Assembly (NCBI GenBank): GCA_964620345.1
Contig: CAZUHK010000109.1
Coordinates: 1-10,940 of the forward strand
Source: CAZUHK01 sp964620345
GTDB taxonomy: Bacteria > Planctomycetota > Phycisphaerae > Phycisphaerales > Zrk34
Direction: 5' to 3'
Length of the DNA: 10,940 nt
The notes below the pieces were generated by a model that was given only the letters and a program-made list of their open reading frames with translations, was not told the DNA's origin and searched no databases. Position 1 is the first letter of the stretch. The number at the start of each line of letters is the position of its first letter. Positions 7,304-10,940 of this stretch are shown here, piece by piece. A program made the position numbers and the translations under genes.

Positions 7304-7352
7304 GACTTCTTCGGGCGTGGGCGCCGCGCCGCAGGGGTTAAAACGCTACCTG

Positions 7353-7358
7353 ATGATA
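7353..7358 (-). promoter_or_regulatory. Possible -10 element of the kinase-like gene
   Basis: On the minus strand TATCAT (7358-7353) matches the TATAAT consensus at five of six positions and would start transcription roughly 43 nt before the ATG at 7303. No good -35 lies at the right distance. It sits in the 137-bp gap between the lipoprotein stop and this gene, a gap that also contains a CCGCCG/CGGCGG inverted repeat (about 7383-7416) without a T tract. Tentative. Confidence 0.25.
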
Positions 7359-7440
7359 CGAGCCGAGCGAACGCCGGGTTTTACCGCCGCGGGGATACCA
7401 GCGGCCGACGGCGGGTCCGGCATTGATCCCTTCGGCAAGC

Positions 7441-8055
7441 TCAAGGCCCGGCTTCAGCCGATTCGGCCAGTTCGACCCGCACCGTCGCGCCCGAGCGGGC
7501 CTCGCGGACGATCGCGGCGCGGCCCTCGACGGCCAGGTCGAACCGATCGGTCGGGGCCGGGAACTCGGTGAACGCCGCCGGCGGCTCGGCCCCGTCGGCA
7601 TGTAAGCCCTGCCAGCCGGAGCGACGGGCTTCGATATATCGGCCAAGCGCGGCGGCGTCGGCCTGGCCCATGCGGATCACCAGCTCGCCATCACGCATCG
7701 TCACGGCCGCGGCACGCAGCTCGGTGACGACCCGCTTCGTGTTCGTCGCGAGCATGAACACGTACCACGGCTCATCCTCGACCGTGGTGTGCCCGGCCAG
7801 CACGCCCACCAGGTCGGTGGACTTGGCCGACTCGGGCCCGCCGAGCACGGCGAAGCGGCGGTGGGGGCCGGCGTAGTCCGCGTCGCGCAGGAAATTCAGG
7901 TCGCCGTTGTGCTGTTGCCAGACGTGATGGTTGAGCTGCTGTTGCCACTGGCTGGTGCTGGCCGTGCCGCCGACGCCGCAGGCGTTGAGCGCAGCCACGG
8001 CGATGAGCAAACCAACGGACACGAGAGAACGATGAACGATCGACTTGATGCTCAT
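7441..8055 (-). CDS. Unrecognised lipoprotein, partner of the ankyrin protein
   Basis: 204 aa. The N-terminus is a textbook type II signal: basic start (MSIKSIVHR), hydrophobic helix to about residue 22 and the lipobox LNAC with Cys26, so it should be lipid-anchored after export. The mature region has no motif I can name; residues 60-75 (ADYAGPHRRFAVLGG) and 95-103 (EPWYVFMLA) look like strands of a small alpha/beta or beta domain, and the C-terminal part (about 165-196) again alternates as beta strands. The last residues are flexible. The ATG overlaps the stop of the ankyrin gene by 4 bp (ATGA), and GAGG (8069-8066), 10 nt upstream, is a good ribosome binding site. The coupled pair suggests a joint envelope function, for example a receptor or inhibitor; that is inference. 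Family not recognised. Confidence 0.8.
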   Translation of the reverse strand: MSIKSIVHRSLVSVGLLIAVAALNACGVGGTASTSQWQQQLNHHVWQQHNGDLNFLRDADYAGPHRRFAVLGGPESAKSTDLVGVLAGHTTVEDEPWYVFMLATNTKRVVTELRAAAVTMRDGELVIRMGQADAAALGRYIEARRSGWQGLHADGAEPPAAFTEFPAPTDRFDLAVEGRAAIVREARSGATVRVELAESAEAGP

Positions 8056-10139
8056 GGGTTGCTGGCCTCGATCTGCCCGGCGATGGCGGTGCGGCCTTTG
8101 GCTTTGGCGGTGGCGGCGGGGGTGCGGCCGCGCTTGTCTTTGGCGGTGGTCGAAGCGCCCGCGTCGAGCAGCAGCTTGACGATTCGCTCGTTGCCGTCGA
8201 ACGCCGCGTGGTGCAGCGGTGTCACGCCCGCGCGGTTGGTGGCGTTGACGTTCGCGCCGCGCTCGATCAGCGCGATGGCGACGCGCTCGCCGCCGTATCG
8301 GCACGCGACGTGCAGGGGTGTGGAGCCCAGTGTGTCGCGCGCATCGACCAACGCCCCGGCGGCGAGCAGGTTGGCGATGAACCGCGCCGCATCGTGCTTG
8401 GCCGCGACGTGCAGCGGGGTGTAGCCGAACCGGTCGGCCGTGCGGGCGGCGGCGTCGGTGTTCTGGCCAAGTCGCGGCGCGTCGCGGGCCAGCGACAGGT
8501 GCATCGGCGTGATGCCCGACCGGTCGGCGGCGGCGGGGTCGGCCCCGACGCTGATCAGGCCCGACAGCGCATCGACATCGCCGCGGTCGGCCGCGTCGTG
8601 CAGCGGCGTGCGCCCGCGATGGTCCGTTGCGTTGACCGATGCGCCGCGCCTCAGCAGCAGCGATCGTGTCGTGCTCTTCGGGTCGGCCGACGCCCAGTGC
8701 AGGGGTGTGCGGCCGTGCTTGTCGGTTGCGTTAACATTTGCGCCGCGGTCCAGCAGCACGCCCGCGACCGACGCCGAGCGAGTCGCCTTGTGCAGCGGCG
8801 TGACGCCCAGGCGATTGGTCGCATCCACCTTCGCCCCACGCGCGATCAGCAGCCGGGCGATGTCGCCCCGATCGTCGCGGGCCGCGTAGTGCAGCGGCGT
8901 GTTGCCCCATTCGGGGCTGAACGACTGGCGCGAAACGACCGGCACATCCGGGTCCACTCCGCCATCGAGCAGGCGCTGCACTTCATCCGCCTCGCCCCGC
9001 ACGACCGCCAGGTGCAGCCGCGTCAGGCCGATCACGTTGCGCTTCGCATCATCATCCGGCAAGGCGTAGCACACCACGCCCAGCGTGTGCAGGTCGCGGG
9101 TGTCGCCGCGATGGCGGTAGTCGTCGCCGAACAGCGTGGCCAACTCGTCGGTCGCCAGGCGATTGAAGTATTCGGGCCCGCGGTAGCAATCGTTGGCATC
9201 GCGGTAGCGCCACATCACATGCTCCGCCCGCTCGCCCACGGCCTTGATCACCGCGCGGCGCATGCCCTTTTCATAGTGCGATGGATTGAGCGCCTCATCC
9301 CAGTGCTCGGTGATGAACAACGCCATGAACGACGAGTCGCGCCGCACGTGGTCGGCCGTGGTCCAACGGTCGCCTTCGCGCTTCAGCATCGCCGGCCGCA
9401 TCCGCCCGCGCAGCTTCAGCGGCTCGGTGAGGTTGAGGTAAAAGTACAGCCCCGCCAGATCGCTGGCGAGGTCGGCGTTGGAATAGGCGCCGGCGCTGGC
9501 GTAGCCCAGGATGCCCGACTCGCTGAAGATCGGGCTGGCCAGCGACACGTCGATCGCGTGCTGCACCGCCGCGTCGTGCGGCTCGCCTCGATCGCGCGCC
9601 TTGGTGTAGTCCCGGAAATAGTTGAAGCCCATGTCGGTGAAGTGGCCGATCTTGTCCACGCCGTAGTACACGCCGTGGCTGTGCATCGTCGCGCCCAGCC
9701 AGATGCGGAAAAACTGCCGCGGGTCCAGCGGGAAGTGGATGTGCTGCAGCGTGTTGCCGAGCATGATTTTGTAGCCGGGCAGTCGGCCGGGGTAGCGTTG
9801 GGCCATCTGTCGCGAGAGTACCAGCCGGTCCCAGCTTTCGATCACGTCCATCGCCCAGGGAAACTCGCCGTTGACCGCCGCGGCGACGGCGCCGGGCGTG
9901 TGCAGCCGCTCGACCGCCGCGCGGTCGCCGCGTTTGGCCGCGGCGTCGATGCGGGCGTTGAGCTTGTCCACCGCCGCGACCAGCCGATCGTAGAACCAGT
10001 GATCGACCTGTCGCGTCAGGTCGGCGTACACGCGCCCGCCGGGCAGGGTGTACTGATCGGTTTCGTGGCCGACGGCGAGCGAGGTGCCGATGGCGAGCAC
10101 GCCGAAGAACAGGCCGCCGATGATGTGATGTCCGCGCAT
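8052..10139 (-). CDS. Exported ankyrin-repeat protein with an unrecognised N-terminal domain
   Basis: 695 aa. The N-terminus MRGHHIIGGLFFGVLAIGTSLAVG is a Sec signal with cleavage likely after AVG (residue 24), so the protein is exported; the in-frame extension to 10223 would lack this and is less likely. Residues 25 to about 365 form a domain I cannot assign; it contains DKIGHFTDMGF (162-172) and, about 50 residues on, SNADLASDLAG (220-230), a spacing loosely like DUF2279/VanZ-like families in which a 'DKxxHF' motif recurs. From 368 to the end run about nine ankyrin repeats (consensus GxTPLHxAA...LLxxGAxVNA), starting with VIGLTRLHLAVV and ending in a partial cap. The third and sixth repeats are shortened. 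Such repeats bind other proteins. The lipoprotein gene follows with a 4-bp overlap. No Shine-Dalgarno is evident at this start. Confidence 0.85.
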   Translation of the reverse strand: MRGHHIIGGLFFGVLAIGTSLAVGHETDQYTLPGGRVYADLTRQVDHWFYDRLVAAVDKLNARIDAAAKRGDRAAVERLHTPGAVAAAVNGEFPWAMDVIESWDRLVLSRQMAQRYPGRLPGYKIMLGNTLQHIHFPLDPRQFFRIWLGATMHSHGVYYGVDKIGHFTDMGFNYFRDYTKARDRGEPHDAAVQHAIDVSLASPIFSESGILGYASAGAYSNADLASDLAGLYFYLNLTEPLKLRGRMRPAMLKREGDRWTTADHVRRDSSFMALFITEHWDEALNPSHYEKGMRRAVIKAVGERAEHVMWRYRDANDCYRGPEYFNRLATDELATLFGDDYRHRGDTRDLHTLGVVCYALPDDDAKRNVIGLTRLHLAVVRGEADEVQRLLDGGVDPDVPVVSRQSFSPEWGNTPLHYAARDDRGDIARLLIARGAKVDATNRLGVTPLHKATRSASVAGVLLDRGANVNATDKHGRTPLHWASADPKSTTRSLLLRRGASVNATDHRGRTPLHDAADRGDVDALSGLISVGADPAAADRSGITPMHLSLARDAPRLGQNTDAAARTADRFGYTPLHVAAKHDAARFIANLLAAGALVDARDTLGSTPLHVACRYGGERVAIALIERGANVNATNRAGVTPLHHAAFDGNERIVKLLLDAGASTTAKDKRGRTPAATAKAKGRTAIAGQIEASNP

Positions 10140-10230
10140 GCGATTTGCCCGAAGACGTGGATTAATCAAAAGCTTACAAATCAAGCGTCGATCGGGCAAA
10201 GCGAGTTTTGTGCCCGCTACCATCTTGGCG
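10140..10230. promoter_or_regulatory. Divergent promoter region with inverted repeat between ankyrin gene and birA
   Basis: This 91-bp gap separates two diverging starts. It contains a perfect 9-bp inverted repeat, TTTGCCCGA at 10144-10152 and TCGGGCAAA at 10192-10200, with a 39-bp spacer, and an AT-rich centre holding two small palindromes, GATTAATC (10160-10167) and AAGCTT (10170-10175). Promoters for both genes must be here, but no full -35/-10 pair stands out; on the minus strand TTGATT (10183-10178) could be a -35. The repeat could be an operator, for instance for BirA itself, but its spacer is longer than the 14-15 bp of known BirA sites, so this is speculation. Confidence 0.45.
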
Positions 10231-10940
10231 ATGAGCCGTGTTGCGGATAACCCGACTTTGGCGATGCTCGACGCGATGCTGGTTCGCCCCGAGCCGGTCA
10301 GCGTGGCGACGCTGGGGCGGGCGGTCGGGCTGACGACGGCGGCGGCGCAGGCGGCGGTCGAGCGACTGGCGGCGTTGGGCTGCGAGCTCGATGCACACCC
10401 GCAGCGCGGCGTGCGGCTGGCGCGGGTGTCGCTGAACTGTTGGGCCGATTACATCGAACCGCGCCACGCGGGCCGGCTGGGCCGGCGGCTGATCGTGTAC
10501 GAACGGACCGCCAGCACGCAGGACATCGCCCGCACGCTGATCGGGGCCGATGTCGCCACGGCGCACGGCGCGGTCGTCGCCGCCGATCATCAGACCACCG
10601 GCCGCGGGCGGTTGGGCCGGCGATGGATGAGCCGGCCCGGGGCTCAACTGCTGCTGACCGTGATCGTCGGGCCGCCGGTCGCGCCGGTCGATCGCGTGAT
10701 GCTCGCGACCGGCCTGGCCGTGGCCCGGTGCTGCGAATCGCTCAGTGGTTGCGCGATGGCCCTGCACTGGCCCAACGATGTGTACGCCGACGGCCGAAAG
10801 CTCGCGGGCATCCTCGTCGAGCGCGCGGGGCCCGCGACGCTGATCGGCATCGGGCTCAACTGCGACTTCGCCGGCGCCGCGCCCGACGTGACCGGCACGG
10901 TCCAACCGATCGATCTGGCCACGCTGGGCGCGCGCATCGA
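10231..10940 (+). CDS. birA: Biotin--[acetyl-CoA-carboxylase] ligase / biotin repressor (partial, 3' end beyond window)
   Basis: 236 residues are visible before the window ends without a stop. The enzyme makes biotinyl-AMP from biotin and ATP and transfers biotin to a lysine of the carboxyl carrier protein. Key motifs are in order: ERTASTQDIAR (91-101, start of the catalytic domain), QTTGRGRLGRRW (121-132, the biotinoyl-AMP-binding GRGRxG loop), HWPNDV (179-184), GRKLAGILVE (188-197, with the catalytic-site lysine Lys190) and GIGLNC (206-211). Residues about 10-63, with ATLGRAVGLTTAAAQAAVERLAALG, form a winged helix, so this is the bifunctional class II type that can bind DNA as a repressor. 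The ATG at 10231 has no clear Shine-Dalgarno; an in-frame GTG at 10210 is an alternative. It faces the ankyrin gene across a 91-bp gap. Codon use matches its neighbours. Confidence 0.95.
   Translation, partial: MSRVADNPTLAMLDAMLVRPEPVSVATLGRAVGLTTAAAQAAVERLAALGCELDAHPQRGVRLARVSLNCWADYIEPRHAGRLGRRLIVYERTASTQDIARTLIGADVATAHGAVVAADHQTTGRGRLGRRWMSRPGAQLLLTVIVGPPVAPVDRVMLATGLAVARCCESLSGCAMALHWPNDVYADGRKLAGILVERAGPATLIGIGLNCDFAGAAPDVTGTVQPIDLATLGARI

Noticed and set aside
6026..7426. A 466-codon plus-strand frame opposite the kinase-like gene
   Set aside because: The opposite strand carries the intact HLDLRMDN and DFG motifs; this frame has no domain.
10140..10223. N-terminal extension of the ankyrin protein to 10223
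   Set aside because: It would bury the signal peptide behind 28 residues and run through the whole divergent promoter region; the ATG at 10139 places the signal peptide at the start.
8208..10250. A 680-codon plus-strand frame antisense to the ankyrin gene
   Set aside because: It is the complement of well-defined ankyrin repeats and has no domain of its own.

Overview
The window is GC-rich bacterial DNA. GC-rich third codon positions, a cytoplasmic-type sulfatase next to a Gfo/Idh/MocA oxidoreductase and a GH36-like glycosidase, and several unrecognised envelope proteins together suggest a planctomycete-like organism, perhaps of the Phycisphaerae type. That placement is inference; there is no rRNA or other strong phylogenetic marker here. 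I find nine protein genes (two cut by the window edges), one tRNA gene, and a few non-coding structures. Nothing of recognisable phage, IS-transposase, CRISPR or toxin-antitoxin type is seen.

Layout. At 1-494 (+) is the 3' end of a gene with a DUF3108/TapB-like domain. It converges on a compact minus-strand operon at 4778-550: a formylglycine sulfatase, then a Gfo/Idh/MocA NAD(P)-dependent oxidoreductase 33 bp downstream, then a GH36-like alpha-galactosidase that overlaps the oxidoreductase by 4 bp (ATGA). None of the three has a signal peptide, so the operon looks like an intracellular route that desulfates, oxidises or rearranges, and cleaves small sulfated galactosides. Divergent from it, 4892-5632 (+) encodes an unrecognised envelope protein with an outer-membrane-like C-terminus. 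Its stop codon lies inside a 56-nt near-perfect palindrome (5631-5686), 9 nt beyond the 3' end of a minus-strand tRNA-Gly(CCC).

Further along, 5993-7303 (-) encodes an unusual protein with a kinase-like C-terminal half (catalytic loop and DFG both intact) behind a region resembling part of a methyltransferase fold. Next is a two-gene minus-strand operon: a secreted 695-aa protein with an unrecognised N-terminal domain and about nine ankyrin repeats, overlapping by 4 bp a 204-aa lipoprotein. A 91-bp divergent region with a 9-bp inverted repeat separates it from birA (10231 onward, +), the biotin protein ligase with an N-terminal winged helix, cut by the window end.

For a second look, the best candidates are the sulfated-galactoside operon, the methyltransferase-like/kinase fusion, the exported ankyrin protein coupled to a lipoprotein, and the palindrome attached to the tRNA.
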